From: a virus
IMG/VR virus record: IMGVR_UViG_3300035181_001045
Coordinates: 1 to 64,000 of that record
Length of the DNA stretch: 64,000 nt
Direction: 5' to 3' (one strand)
In this document: positions 40,062-48,377 of the stretch, one piece after another
Layout of the letters: each line of letters opens with the position of its first letter
Position numbering within the stretch: position 1 is the stretch's first letter
Notes under the pieces: model-generated
Told to the model about the DNA's origin: nothing
The model's database searches: none
What the model saw: the letters and a program-made list of their open reading frames with translations, nothing else
Made by a program: the position numbers and the translations under genes

Positions 40062-40283
40062 ATGAACCGTCCCCTGATTCTCCTGTTCGTTTTCACCGTG
40101 GGCTTGGTCGTAGCCGTCTATCACTACGGCTACGCGGGCCTGGAGTGGCTCGCCGGGATCTCGTTCAAGCACTTCCTCTGGAAGTGCTTGAACGAGATCA
40201 ACGACGAACGAGAAGCCCGCATACACGAACGCGCGGAAGCTCGGAGAAAAGCGAGGTTGCCTCCCGAGAACGGTTGGTCCTGA
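40062..40283 (+). CDS. Small single-TM protein
   Basis: 73 aa: TM helix (LILLFVFTVGLVVAVYHYG) then a charged helix. It contains the 20-nt-arm hairpin at 40157-40199. Confidence 0.7.
   Translation: MNRPLILLFVFTVGLVVAVYHYGYAGLEWLAGISFKHFLWKCLNEINDEREARIHERAEARRKARLPPENGWS
40157..40199. repeat. Intragenic inverted repeat, 20-nt arms, 3-nt loop
   Basis: GATCTCGTTCAAGCACTTCC and its exact complement flank TCT. Confidence 0.9.
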
Positions 40284-40307
40284 TATACTTGGAGTTGTAG
40301 GAGGGGC

Positions 40308-40343
40308 ATGGATACCCCGACCCTCTCCCAGGACCATATCTAA
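40308..40343 (+). CDS. Possible leader minigene (11 aa)
   Basis: MDTPTLSQDHI-stop follows TTGTAGGAGGGGC; its TAA overlaps the ATG of the next gene (TAAATG), so ribosomes could be delivered to it. Confidence 0.4.
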   Translation: MDTPTLSQDHI

Positions 40344-40601
40344 ATGCTCGATGATTGCCGCGTCGAGTGGGAGTCCTTCCGAGCCATCACCCTGACGCTG
40401 AATACCTTCCGTACGCAGGGTGACGTCACGGCATTCACGGATGACACGTCCAACGGCTTCCTGGTCTTTCTAGGCCAGACCCCGACGGATGAGAGTTCGT
40501 TCCTGGGGTCTCTTGGAGTGGCGACGTTGAACGAGCGTCTCATTGCTCGTTTTCGCGGTGTTTCGGTGTGGGCCATCCCGACCGATAAGATCCACCAGTG
40601 A
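40344..40601 (+). CDS. Small hypothetical protein
   Basis: 85 aa, MLDDCRVEWESFRAITLTLN; beta-rich. Confidence 0.65.
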   Translation: MLDDCRVEWESFRAITLTLNTFRTQGDVTAFTDDTSNGFLVFLGQTPTDESSFLGSLGVATLNERLIARFRGVSVWAIPTDKIHQ

Positions 40602-40621
40602 CCCCCAATTTGGGGGTCACT

Positions 40622-40627
40622 GGTGTA
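40622..40627 (+). promoter_or_regulatory. Class II promoter (GGTGTA)
   Basis: CACTGGTGTACTAGATGG; start chosen at ATG 40638. Confidence 0.5.
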
Positions 40628-40637
40628 CTAGATGGTC

Positions 40638-42278
40638 ATGGGATCATTCGACTACACATGCTGCGTCTCGGGGTTGCCGATCGGTGCCGGAGACCCCGTC
40701 CGCTATATCCTGCTCCAAGCGAGCCCCTTCAGCGAGAGAGGGGACTACGCCAATGGGGCGGAGGAGTGGTACATCCGTACTCCGCCTATCCGTGCGGAGT
40801 ACAACGACTACGGCTCGATCGAGGACTGTAAAGACCCCTCGATCCAACGGCTGTGGCTCGATGCGTTCAAGCTTGACCTGGTCGAGAAGGGCCTCGGGGA
40901 CAACACCGTTCACGATGTCCCCGCCAGGAAGGGAATGGCCTTCGACGAGCTGCTCGATGCAACGCAAGAGTGCCACATCGAGGTCCGAGACCTCGAACGG
41001 AAGCGCCCCAAGTTCAGCTTCATGCCCAAGAGCGTGATTCCCAAGGGCATCCCGACGCTGCGACGTGTGGAGAACATCATCCGTACGGCGGGGCTGACGA
41101 TCACGATGGCCGATGCGACCCTCCTGAAAAAACACGAGGATCTTCGCGAGGCTCGGAATCGGAAGCGTCAGGGCAACGGTCTGCATACCAAGGATCGGAC
41201 CGAAGAGGAAGAAGCTGCGGACTTCGCTGAAGATGAAGCTGCGGATGCTGCCATGGAGAGCGACACGGGAGTTGTCCCGCTGAAGCTCGGCAACGTGCAG
41301 TACGGCTTCATCGTCGACCAGATCCGCCACGGTGAGATCCGGGTCCGCTGCGGCGGGTACATGCGAGGCGAGGAGACGAAGAAGATGCTCCAGGTCCTCG
41401 CGAAGAAGCTCCGTCGTCGATACGCGGTGATGCTCGCGTGTGGGACGGATCGTGCCATGGTGGACGGGGAACTCAACATCCGTCCGAAGATGGGAACGAA
41501 GACGCAACAGGGGCACGACTTCTCCCTGATGTCGGAGTCCAAGCGCCCCAAGACGTTTCCGATCCTCCAGGCCATGATCCGGGAGGATGTCTGGCAAGCT
41601 CTCACCGGCACGAAGGTCGAGACCTACGGGCCGGGGTACAAGAGGGTCATGTCCGACGTCGAGGCCTACCACAATGCCGCTCGGGAGGCGTGGGACTTCT
41701 GCAAGAAGGCTCAAGCGGAAGCGGACGAATCGAATGCCCGGCGTCAGGCGGAGATCGCTGAGCTGGAGGCCAAGGGCGATGAAGCCGACAAGTCGAAGCT
41801 GGAGGGCATGCGCGAGAGTGCGGCGTACTGGCTGACGAGCCGCATCTTCATGGAGGATGCTCTGGAGTGCAAGTTCAACCCGATCTCCTACATGATCAGC
41901 AAGAACCCCTCGATTTCCTGCGCGGGGCTGAACACGCACTGGCAGCTCATGCTCAAGCAGACGCTCACGGAGGAAGAGGTGACCGACTACCTCAACTCCA
42001 TGGGTGAGCTGGCACTCATCCAGAGTGTCCTGTCCGAGGTGCGGTACATCTGGCATCCCAGCTCCTACAAGGGGCCTCAGTGTGGGGAGTGGGAGGCGCA
42101 CCGGAAGTTCTTGGGGAAGCTCTACAAGCTGACGATGGGGCCCGTCAAGGAGCGTCGGGAGCGGGACAAGGTGGACCGGGCGGAGTCCCGCGAATGGGAT
42201 CGGAAGGAAAAAGAGAAGGAAGCCAAGAAGCTGGGGAAGAAGAAGCCCAAGAAGCCCAAGAAGCCCGCAGAAGGTTGA
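40638..42278 (+). CDS. Large hypothetical protein
   Basis: 546 aa, the longest gene here. MGSFDYTCCVSGLPIGAGDP at the start, an acidic linker (TEEEEAADFAEDEAADAAME), charged helices in the second half and a Lys-rich tail. The N-terminal Cys pair may bind metal. It ends Gly-stop in the next TTGATC box. No family recognised; possibly a virion or nucleoid-associated protein. Confidence 0.75.
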   Translation: MGSFDYTCCVSGLPIGAGDPVRYILLQASPFSERGDYANGAEEWYIRTPPIRAEYNDYGSIEDCKDPSIQRLWLDAFKLDLVEKGLGDNTVHDVPARKGMAFDELLDATQECHIEVRDLERKRPKFSFMPKSVIPKGIPTLRRVENIIRTAGLTITMADATLLKKHEDLREARNRKRQGNGLHTKDRTEEEEAADFAEDEAADAAMESDTGVVPLKLGNVQYGFIVDQIRHGEIRVRCGGYMRGEETKKMLQVLAKKLRRRYAVMLACGTDRAMVDGELNIRPKMGTKTQQGHDFSLMSESKRPKTFPILQAMIREDVWQALTGTKVETYGPGYKRVMSDVEAYHNAAREAWDFCKKAQAEADESNARRQAEIAELEAKGDEADKSKLEGMRESAAYWLTSRIFMEDALECKFNPISYMISKNPSISCAGLNTHWQLMLKQTLTEEEVTDYLNSMGELALIQSVLSEVRYIWHPSSYKGPQCGEWEAHRKFLGKLYKLTMGPVKERRERDKVDRAESREWDRKEKEKEAKKLGKKKPKKPKKPAEG

Positions 42279-42302
42279 TCGCCTTCGGGGTCGGCCTGTA
42301 TA
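42275..42302 (+). promoter_or_regulatory. Class I promoter
   Basis: TTGATC-N16-TGTATA; ATG 7 nt downstream. Confidence 0.7.
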
Positions 42303-42309
42303 GCCTGGG

Positions 42310-42528
42310 ATGAGAGAAGCCAGCCCGTTTCAAGTAGGCGATCGTGTCGTCGCGCACCAAGATTGTCTTGGAACCCCAAATCCCCTCGTGATCATCGGGG
42401 TTCCGATCTTGGCGGGCCGGGAAGGGTGTGTGGAGAAAGTCCAGATGCTCTTCGACTGCAACATGGTCGTCCGCTTCGAGGGCCGCTCTCTCTGGGTCCG
42501 ATCCCGCAACTTCAGGAGTATCCCGTGA
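42310..42528 (+). CDS. Small KOW/SH3-like protein
   Basis: 72 aa. FQVGDRVVAHQDCLG, GREGCVEKVQMLFDCNMVV and GRSLWVRSRNFRSI have the pattern of a small beta-barrel binding module. Overlaps the NUDIX start (GTGA). Confidence 0.65.
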   Translation: MREASPFQVGDRVVAHQDCLGTPNPLVIIGVPILAGREGCVEKVQMLFDCNMVVRFEGRSLWVRSRNFRSIP

Positions 42529-42912
42529 GACCTGTATCCGCCGTCACCGCTCTGATCCTGGACGCGCAAGACCGCGTCCTGAGCGTATCCCGCAAGACCG
42601 ACCCCACGGACCTCGGCTTGCCTGGGGGGCGCGGTCGAGCCCACAGACCTGAGCCCCTACGACGCCATGGTCCGGGAAGTCGAGGAAGAGACTGGGCTCA
42701 AGGTGCTGGAGGCCAAAGAGGTCTTCCGCCGTATCGACGTCAAGGGCTGCCACGTCATCTCGTACCTCGTGTACAGGTACGAAGGCGTTCCGGAGCAGCG
42801 GGAGGCCGGGAAGGTCACCTGGCAGAGCCGTCGCAACTTCCTGAAGAAGTGCTGCACGTTCCGCACCTACAACCGGAAGCTGTTCGAGGAGAGGGCATGG
42901 TCAACGACGTGA
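42525..42912 (+). CDS. NUDIX hydrolase, +1 frameshift at G6
   Basis: SAVTALILDAQDRVLSVSRK and GLPGG are followed, after removal of one G from GGGGGG near 42628, by AVEPTDLSPYDAMVREVEEE and TGLKVLEAKEVF: the NUDIX box (G-x5-E-x7-R-E-x2-E-E-x-G). 128 aa when corrected. Likely a nucleotide pool or cap/ADP-ribose hydrolase. Confidence 0.85.
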
Positions 42913-43313
42913 AAAAGTCCTTCCGGGAATACCCCCCGAAGCACGACTCGATCCCGGAGCTGCCTCGACACTCCCCCAACTGCAATGCGTGCGGGGCACC
43001 GAAGGAGATCACCTTCAGCTTGAACCCCAGGATCCGAGACTTCGAGAACATCTGGTGTGCGAAGTGTGCGGGGAATTCCGCCGGCATCCCTGGCATCGAT
43101 GAGCCGAAGATCGGGGAGCTGTGGCAGGAGAGGGTGAAGGGACCGATCCGGATCACGCAGGAATACCAGGGTGGGACCTTCGGAGGCTTGGCCCAAGGGG
43201 TCAATCTCAAAACCGGGCAGACGTTTGGGCTGCGGCGAGGCTCGGTCGAGAGGGGCCTTTGGACGAAGATCCAACCCACAGCCTGGGAAGCCCTTCTTGT
43301 GGAGGATCTGTGA
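42897..43313 (+). CDS. Zinc-ribbon protein with canonical C-terminal tail motif
   Basis: 138 aa. CNACGAPKEITF and WCAKCAGNSAGIPG form a zinc ribbon; a beta-rich region follows and the end is QPTAWEALLVEDL. It overlaps the NUDIX end and the next GTG. Confidence 0.75.
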   Translation: MVNDVKKSFREYPPKHDSIPELPRHSPNCNACGAPKEITFSLNPRIRDFENIWCAKCAGNSAGIPGIDEPKIGELWQERVKGPIRITQEYQGGTFGGLAQGVNLKTGQTFGLRRGSVERGLWTKIQPTAWEALLVEDL

Positions 43314-43486
43314 AAGAGACCTACTGGTTCGTCCAGCGCTCTCATGTGTCGAGCAACTCCTACGCCGAGTATGAGGTCGAGGTGAACGAGCACGGCAAGG
43401 AGCGCTACACGGGGAAGTCTCGCGTCGTCTTGAATACCGCGGTCACCCACCACAACTCCTACCCCGCAGCCGAGTGCCCGAAATGA
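43310..43486 (+). CDS. Small hypothetical protein
   Basis: 58 aa from GTG overlapping the previous TGA: MKETYWFVQRSHVSSNSYAE. It ends AAECPK. Confidence 0.65.
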   Translation: MKETYWFVQRSHVSSNSYAEYEVEVNEHGKERYTGKSRVVLNTAVTHHNSYPAAECPK

Positions 43487-43902
43487 TGGACGAAGACGAC
43501 ATTCTTCTCGACCCGAAGGACCCTGAAGATCCGGCGCAGCTCTCGGAGTTCTGGGACGATCACAAGCCGGCCATACAGTGGGCCCCGATGAGCGACGACG
43601 ACCTCCGGAGCTTCATCAACGGAGTGGTCGACGGTCGGACCTTCACGTCGGCTCAGGTACAGGATCCGAACATGATCGGGCATATCTTCCTGCCCTTGGT
43701 CTTCGGTGCGCTGAACTCGTACAACATCGAGAGCCTCAAGACCATCGGTGTCTTCTACGAGAACTACGATCAGGCGCTCCCTCGGGGCGTCAACGGCTAC
43801 CCCATGTTCACCTCGATGAAGATGATGAACGTCACCAACTGGGAGCGAGCCAAGAAGGCCATCATTGCTGAACAGGAACGTAGGAAGTCAATTCCGATTT
43901 GA
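43483..43902 (+). CDS. Hypothetical protein
   Basis: 139 aa, acidic start MMDEDDILLDPKDPEDPAQL, alpha-helical remainder. ATGA overlap with the previous gene. Confidence 0.7.
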   Translation: MMDEDDILLDPKDPEDPAQLSEFWDDHKPAIQWAPMSDDDLRSFINGVVDGRTFTSAQVQDPNMIGHIFLPLVFGALNSYNIESLKTIGVFYENYDQALPRGVNGYPMFTSMKMMNVTNWERAKKAIIAEQERRKSIPI

Positions 43903-43909
43903 GGTTGCC

Positions 43910-44158
43910 ATGCCCAAAGACGAGATCAAGCCCAAGACTGTCTACAAGAGCCCCGACGGCAAGTTGTATTACGTGCTGACGGTCAATGGCTCCTCGGCAC
44001 AGGTCGTGGAATGCACGATCAAAGGAGGCAAGGTCAAACGAGTCTTCGGTGCGGGTACGGTATTCGAAGCGGATCTCCCCCAAACCGACACTTGGCGATC
44101 CACTGCTAAGCCGCCGAGGAAGACCCTGCTCGACCAGCTCGACGTGGACTTCGAGTAG
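43910..44158 (+). CDS. Small beta-rich protein with C-terminal tail motif
   Basis: 82 aa, MPKDEIKPKTVYKSPDGKLY, ending RKTLLDQLDVDFE, a diverged copy of the shared tail. Confidence 0.7.
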   Translation: MPKDEIKPKTVYKSPDGKLYYVLTVNGSSAQVVECTIKGGKVKRVFGAGTVFEADLPQTDTWRSTAKPPRKTLLDQLDVDFE

Positions 44159-44159
44159 C

Positions 44160-45566
44160 TCAGCCGAAGTCGTCATCCTCCAGGGCTTCAAAGGCCGTGC
44201 GACGGACGATCTTCCGCCAGTTACCGCCAGGTGCGAACTCTCGCATCTTCAGGGCGGAGCGACGTTTCGTGTCTTTCTCGTAGACCGAGACGGTCTCCTT
44301 CTTGTGGTCGATGTGCAGGATCTCGACCACGACCCGATTATGGTTCTGAATCCATTCGTCGCCGAGCTGTAGACCGAGGTCCAAGTAGGGCATCTCGGTC
44401 TTTCCGTCGTTGTGCCAGACGCGATGCAGCGTGACGAAGTCATCATAGCCAAGACGCGAGTGAGGTTCTCGGATATTCGATTCAGCCACCAGAACGGCTC
44501 TGAACTGAATGATCTGTTGTGTGCCTTCGGCAAACGATAGGCCCGTCACCTCGATGAGCACCCCAGTCCCACGGTTGACCCATGTGGACCCCATCGTAGG
44601 GATCCCCATCTGTTCTTCCAACCTGACTGTCTTCTCGGGAGGGGGCATAGGGGTCGGCTGAGGGAGGGCTCGAATGGTGCGTTGCTCCTGAACCCAGGTC
44701 AGGAGCGGGTTATTGCCCGTGATCTCTGGAGAGCGGTTCGGGACGCTGCCGAGCCGCGACACAGGAAGAGCCGCCGAGCGAATCGCGTCCCGAGTCTGCA
44801 ACGTCACCATTGCGCGCCGAGTGTCTGGAGATAGAAAGTCCAGGACTCGCCGGGCAGGAATCCCGTACAACATGAAAGTGGCTTCGTTGTGTGCATCATA
44901 CAGCAAAGTCCACACAGTCGCCGACACCTCGACATGGGTCGGGTGTCGGCCGCCCCGTTCCATGGCTTCCACGAGGAGCCGCACTCGGGAGCTGTACCAT
45001 GTGGCGAGTTCACGCGATGTAAGCGGTACAGCCCTGTCGCGCGTGTTCTCTTCGAGAACGATCCCCCAGACGTTGTTGCACCGCTGGCAGAACCACATCT
45101 CGATGTCGTCCCGACCAATGAGAACGTTCGCATCCTGGACGGGGTTGTCACCCTCACAGGCGGCGCAGATGATGATCGGGGTTTCGAGAGTGGGAGGGTC
45201 TTGGTTGGGACGCGGCACGAGGTCGAGCGTGGCTCGGGTTCCAACGGGCATGTGCCGAGCGCAGACCCATTCGGGGGTTATCCCTCGCTCGAAACGTAGA
45301 AGCCCCGGGAGGCGGCACCCACGACGCGAGCAGGACATCAGATTGGGGGGAGGGCTCTGCACGAAATGCCAGCCGGCCATGCGGATCGCCGGGATGCGCG
45401 TACGGTTCCCTGCCAGGCTCACGAACGTGATGGCGTTCGGAGCTACATCACCGACAACACAACGGATTGTCGATCCTCGCAGGGCATCGGATGTCTCCCA
45501 AATCTCACAGAGTTGGGGGTTACCTTCGGGCATCGTGATCTTTCGGGTGGTCGTTTTGTGGTTCAA
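44160..45566 (-). CDS. Multidomain zinc protein with C-terminal tail motif
   Basis: 468 aa from TTG 7-8 nt after the class II -10 (ATG 45533 possible). Cys pairs at CSRRGCRLPG, CAACEGDNPV and CQRCNNVWG indicate zinc ribbons in the first third; the C-terminal part is beta-rich and ends RRTAFEALEDDDFG. Possible nucleic-acid or protein adaptor. Confidence 0.7.
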   Translation of the reverse strand: MNHKTTTRKITMPEGNPQLCEIWETSDALRGSTIRCVVGDVAPNAITFVSLAGNRTRIPAIRMAGWHFVQSPPPNLMSCSRRGCRLPGLLRFERGITPEWVCARHMPVGTRATLDLVPRPNQDPPTLETPIIICAACEGDNPVQDANVLIGRDDIEMWFCQRCNNVWGIVLEENTRDRAVPLTSRELATWYSSRVRLLVEAMERGGRHPTHVEVSATVWTLLYDAHNEATFMLYGIPARRVLDFLSPDTRRAMVTLQTRDAIRSAALPVSRLGSVPNRSPEITGNNPLLTWVQEQRTIRALPQPTPMPPPEKTVRLEEQMGIPTMGSTWVNRGTGVLIEVTGLSFAEGTQQIIQFRAVLVAESNIREPHSRLGYDDFVTLHRVWHNDGKTEMPYLDLGLQLGDEWIQNHNRVVVEILHIDHKKETVSVYEKDTKRRSALKMREFAPGGNWRKIVRRTAFEALEDDDFG

Positions 45567-45573
45567 CCGCCTC

Positions 45574-45579
45574 TACACC
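45574..45579 (-). promoter_or_regulatory. Class II promoter (GGTGTA), divergent
   Basis: CTTGGTGTAGAGGCGG toward the 45566 start. Confidence 0.5.
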
Positions 45580-45588
45580 AAGGGCTTT

Positions 45589-45594
45589 GGTGTA
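45589..45594 (+). promoter_or_regulatory. Class II promoter (GGTGTA), divergent
   Basis: CTTTGGTGTACTCTAC; ATG at 45605. With 45574 it forms the near-palindrome TACACCAAGGGCTTTGGTGT. Confidence 0.5.
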
Positions 45595-45604
45595 CTCTAC
45601 TAGC

Positions 45605-45916
45605 ATGAGCAACGACGAGAAAAAGTGCCCGATGGAAGATGTGGTCATGCTCGGCCCGGATCTCGGGAACGGCATGCGTCCTGCGATTCGGCACACCTCC
45701 GGCTGCGAGGTGTCCTTCGGGACGGTGGTCGACGTCAAAGATGGACAGCCCATCCCGGAAGGCGCCACCATGATGACCCTGGAGGCCCGCGAGAACGGCC
45801 CCGGCTTCAAGGTCGTCGATGAGTACCGTCACGGCCCGGCGCAGGTCGCCACCCCGGCATACCGGCAGAACTACGACAGGATCTTCGGCGGGTCCCAGAC
45901 CGTCGGTTCTGCGTGA
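45605..45916 (+). CDS. Hypothetical protein
   Basis: 103 aa, MSNDEKKCPMEDVVMLGPDL. Overlaps the wHTH gene start. Confidence 0.7.
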   Translation: MSNDEKKCPMEDVVMLGPDLGNGMRPAIRHTSGCEVSFGTVVDVKDGQPIPEGATMMTLEARENGPGFKVVDEYRHGPAQVATPAYRQNYDRIFGGSQTVGSA

Positions 45917-46185
45917 GCATCCGGACCGACATCCTGGCTTCTGTGGCAGTCCATGAAGGTTGGACCGCCACAGAGATCGCAAGGCACATCGGCGGGAACG
46001 TCGCGTCCGTGTCTTCATGTCTCAGGCTCCTTTGCCAAAGCAAGGAGCTTCAACGGCTTCCTGGAGGTGGACCCCGAGGGGGTTTCGTTTACCTCCTCCC
46101 GAGAAGAGGTAAGCCCAAGAAGCCACTCAAGAAGTCTACGACGGCTTGGGCTGTAATCTTGAAAGAGGATGAGATCGGTGCCTAA
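45913..46185 (+). CDS. Winged-helix DNA-binding protein with tail motif
   Basis: 90 aa from GTG. GWTATEIARHIGGNVASVSS and CLRLLCQSKELQRLP form a helix-turn-helix, followed by a wing (GGFVYLLPRRGK). The end STTAWAVILKEDEIGA is a copy of the shared tail. A phage regulator candidate. Confidence 0.75.
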   Translation: MSIRTDILASVAVHEGWTATEIARHIGGNVASVSSCLRLLCQSKELQRLPGGGPRGGFVYLLPRRGKPKKPLKKSTTAWAVILKEDEIGA

Positions 46186-46423
46186 CCAGAATGACCGCAT
46201 TCCGGGCGGTGCCTCGATCTTGTACGACACCTCAATGGTGGTCCGTCTACATCGAGACACCCCCATGCCGTCCTCCAGCACGATGAGCTTCTTCGTCAGC
46301 AAGCAGCGGGACAAGCAGGGCTTCCAGCCCATTCACCTCGACCTCAAGCTTTTGTGGGAGTGGGACAGAACCCACAGGCCGACCGCTTGGACAGTCCTAC
46401 TCGAAGACGATATCTTTTCTTGA
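46169..46423 (+). CDS. Small protein with canonical C-terminal tail motif
   Basis: 84 aa, MRSVPNQNDRIPGGASILYD, ending RPTAWTVLLEDDIFS. It overlaps the previous gene by 17 nt. Confidence 0.7.
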   Translation: MRSVPNQNDRIPGGASILYDTSMVVRLHRDTPMPSSSTMSFFVSKQRDKQGFQPIHLDLKLLWEWDRTHRPTAWTVLLEDDIFS

Positions 46424-46554
46424 CAGCCCCCAAAAACTCCGTAAGGTAGGTCCACCATGAAGTTCTACGAAGCCTGAATACACCAAGTCGCTCGCGCCCC
46501 GCCCTTTCCTGGTTCGTGTCCGGTCACTTCCGAACAAATTACAGGAGAGAGATC

Positions 46555-47084
46555 ATGAAGAACATGAATGCGGCGGCGTTGAAGCAGGACATCAAGAACC
46601 AGAACGAAGTCATCCGGGGCATCCGGAACGACATCAACAGCCTCAAGTGGAAGGCTGGCGGGATCGAGGAGCTGGCGAAGGTCCGTCAGGGTCGGGAATT
46701 GACCCGCGGGACGAACTACCCTTCTCCCGGTAAGAAGGACCTGAAGCCCTTCCACCGGCCGGAAACGGGCCCGGCGCGGTACGCGCTCTGGGACAACAAG
46801 CGGCTCGAAGGCGACACGGCTCGTTACCTCATGCTGGCGTACGTGGCTCTTCGGGGTCGGACGTACCAGAGCATGGAGGCGCTCTGTGTGGCCCCGAGAA
46901 CGGCCCCTCGGTCACGAACATCCTCCAGGCCATCGAGGAGTATGCCAGCCTCGCGGCTGGCTCCTGGACGCGGGCAGCGGTCACCGCGTGGCTTGCTGGC
47001 GGCCCCGCCCCCATGACCTGGCATCTGGCCCGGCTCGTGATGAAGGCGGCGGAGACGCAGGCTATCGAGGAGGCTCGGGTCTGA
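46555..47084 (+). CDS. Conserved-looking protein, frameshifted
   Basis: MKNMNAAALKQDIKNQNEVI runs to GRTYQSMEALC, then one added G near 46888 leads to GPENGPSVTNILQAIEEYAS and to QAIEEARV, 176 aa. Good AGGAGAG site with a real leader. Function unknown. Confidence 0.7.
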
Positions 47085-47365
47085 TGGAAGAAGTCCGGAC
47101 GACCGCGGACATCATCCGGGACCTCCTCGAAATCGCCGTCGAGCACGAGTGGGTCGACGTGCGGGTTCCTTGTGGGCGTGGGTGCTGCTCCGATTCGATC
47201 GTGCAGTGTTCCTCGTGCGACGGCCTTCAGCCTGGTTCCACGAACGAGAGCCGTCGCAGCAAGCTCACGTTCGGCCACGCCGAAGACTGCAAGCTCAAGG
47301 CGCTGATCACGGAAGCAGAGGCCTTCCTCCGTGCCGAGGACTCGGTTGCTGAGGCGGCTGCGTAG
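47084..47365 (+). CDS. Zinc-site protein
   Basis: 93 aa. VPCGRGCCSDSIVQCSSCDG then FGHAEDCKLKALITEAEAFL: a Cys cluster plus H/C. TGATG coupling with the previous gene. Confidence 0.75.
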   Translation: MEEVRTTADIIRDLLEIAVEHEWVDVRVPCGRGCCSDSIVQCSSCDGLQPGSTNESRRSKLTFGHAEDCKLKALITEAEAFLRAEDSVAEAAA

Positions 47366-47564
47366 CTATGGCTTCTTCCCAGCGGCAGCATTCATCGCCG
47401 AACCGCCTTGAGGGTGGGTGGTCAGGTTGTGCGTGGGGAGCTGAGGGTCGCGAGCACACGATCACGGTCACTCCGGGGCGAGCCTTGTGCTTGCGCATAG
47501 CTCGCCGAACACGGCGGTTGGGTGTCTCGTTTTCGACTTCGTATTCGGTCCACGTTGAGGGCAT
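47307..47564 (-). CDS. Small basic hypothetical protein (uncertain)
   Basis: MPSTWTEYEVENETPNRRVR and KARPGVTVIVCSRP look coding; the 3' third overlaps a convergent gene and reads poorly, so a frameshift may hide the true end. TGTAGGGAGG lies about 60 nt upstream. Confidence 0.4.
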   Translation of the reverse strand: MPSTWTEYEVENETPNRRVRRAMRKHKARPGVTVIVCSRPSAPHAQPDHPPSRRFGDECCRWEEAIATQPPQQPSPRHGGRPLLP

Positions 47565-47631
47565 GTCCAGAGGATAGCGCTCTCCAGCGGGCCGCCAAGA
47601 GGAAGCCTTCTTCCTCCCTACAGGTGTTCAG

Positions 47632-47949
47632 GTGAATCAGAAGCTCTTCCTCGTCACACGCAGCGACCTTCCCGCCGGGCAACAGGCCATTCAAGCGGCT
47701 CACGCTTTCCGGGAGTTCGTCGACCAACATCCCGAGATCGATCGGGAGTGGTACAAGACCTCGAACTACCTCATCCTCAAGGCCGTGCCGGATGAGATGG
47801 CGCTCAGGAAGCTGGTACAAAAGGCAGAAGACCGAGACATCAAGTGCTCGGTCTTCCATGAACCCGATCGGCAGAATGAGATGACGGCCATTGCCATCGA
47901 GCCGAATGGCAGGAAGCTCCTTCAGAGACTTCCTCTCGCGCTGGTCTAG
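47632..47949 (+). CDS. Peptidyl-tRNA hydrolase (Pth2-like)
   Basis: 105 aa from GTG. KLFLVTRSDLPAGQQAIQAA followed by HA, a W-x-K strand and DRQNEMTAIAIEPNG match the Pth2 fold, with the conserved N-terminal strand, D and T residues. It would recycle peptidyl-tRNA; a tRNA gene lies 300 nt away. Confidence 0.8.
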   Translation: MNQKLFLVTRSDLPAGQQAIQAAHAFREFVDQHPEIDREWYKTSNYLILKAVPDEMALRKLVQKAEDRDIKCSVFHEPDRQNEMTAIAIEPNGRKLLQRLPLALV

Positions 47950-48233
47950 CCCCGCTGCTTCCGATAGACCGTGACCTTCACGGCGCGAACGTTCTTGAAG
48001 CCTTTGGATCGCAGGATCTCCTTGGCTTCGAGGATATCTGAGGGTTGGTACATCCCGAGTCTGTTCTCAACGATGGGATCAGAGCCATGGTCGTGTACCG
48101 CAGGATTGATATCCGTGTAGTCCCCCCAGTTAGGGCCGAACACCACCCCCTCGGCCTTCACGTACCAGTAGATCGAGAAGACCTTTCGGAGAGGTGCCTT
48201 TTTTCGATCTTCGTCGTCCGTCGTTGCGCTCAT
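47946..48233 (-). CDS. Hypothetical protein downstream of the tRNA
   Basis: 95 aa, MSATTDDEDRKKAPLRKVFS. It starts 14 nt after the tRNA on the same strand and may share its transcript. Confidence 0.7.
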   Translation of the reverse strand: MSATTDDEDRKKAPLRKVFSIYWYVKAEGVVFGPNWGDYTDINPAVHDHGSDPIVENRLGMYQPSDILEAKEILRSKGFKNVRAVKVTVYRKQRG

Positions 48234-48246
48234 TGTCTTCTCCGAA

Positions 48247-48319
48247 TGCTCCCGAGGGGACTCGAACCCCTATACAACAGATTTGAAATCCGCTGCTCAG
48301 CCAATTGAGCTACGGGAGC
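48247..48319 (-). tRNA. tRNA with anticodon UCA (decodes UGA)
   Basis: A complete 73-nt cloverleaf: acceptor GCTCCCG/CGGGAGC with discriminator A, D-arm GCTC/GAGC, anticodon stem GCGGA/TCTGT with loop TTTCAAA, a 5-nt variable loop, and T-arm AGGGG-TTCGAGT-CCCCT. No CCA is encoded. Positions 34-36 read TCA. There is no long variable arm, so it is not a typical tRNA-Sec; an opal suppressor or Trp-type UGA reader is implied. A class I promoter lies 10 nt upstream. Confidence 0.9.
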
Positions 48320-48329
48320 GTTACTTCTA

Positions 48330-48357
48330 CGTACACCAAGAGGGGTGGGAGGATCAA
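48330..48357 (-). promoter_or_regulatory. Class I promoter for the tRNA
   Basis: Minus-strand TTGATC-N16-TGTACG ending 10 nt before the tRNA 5' end. Confidence 0.65.
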
Positions 48358-48377
48358 CCTCCGCACCCCTCTTCCGT

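Noticed and set aside
47368-47577. Plus-strand small gene opposite 47307-47564
   Set aside because: It lacks a promoter or ribosome site, and the minus frame has better sequence character.
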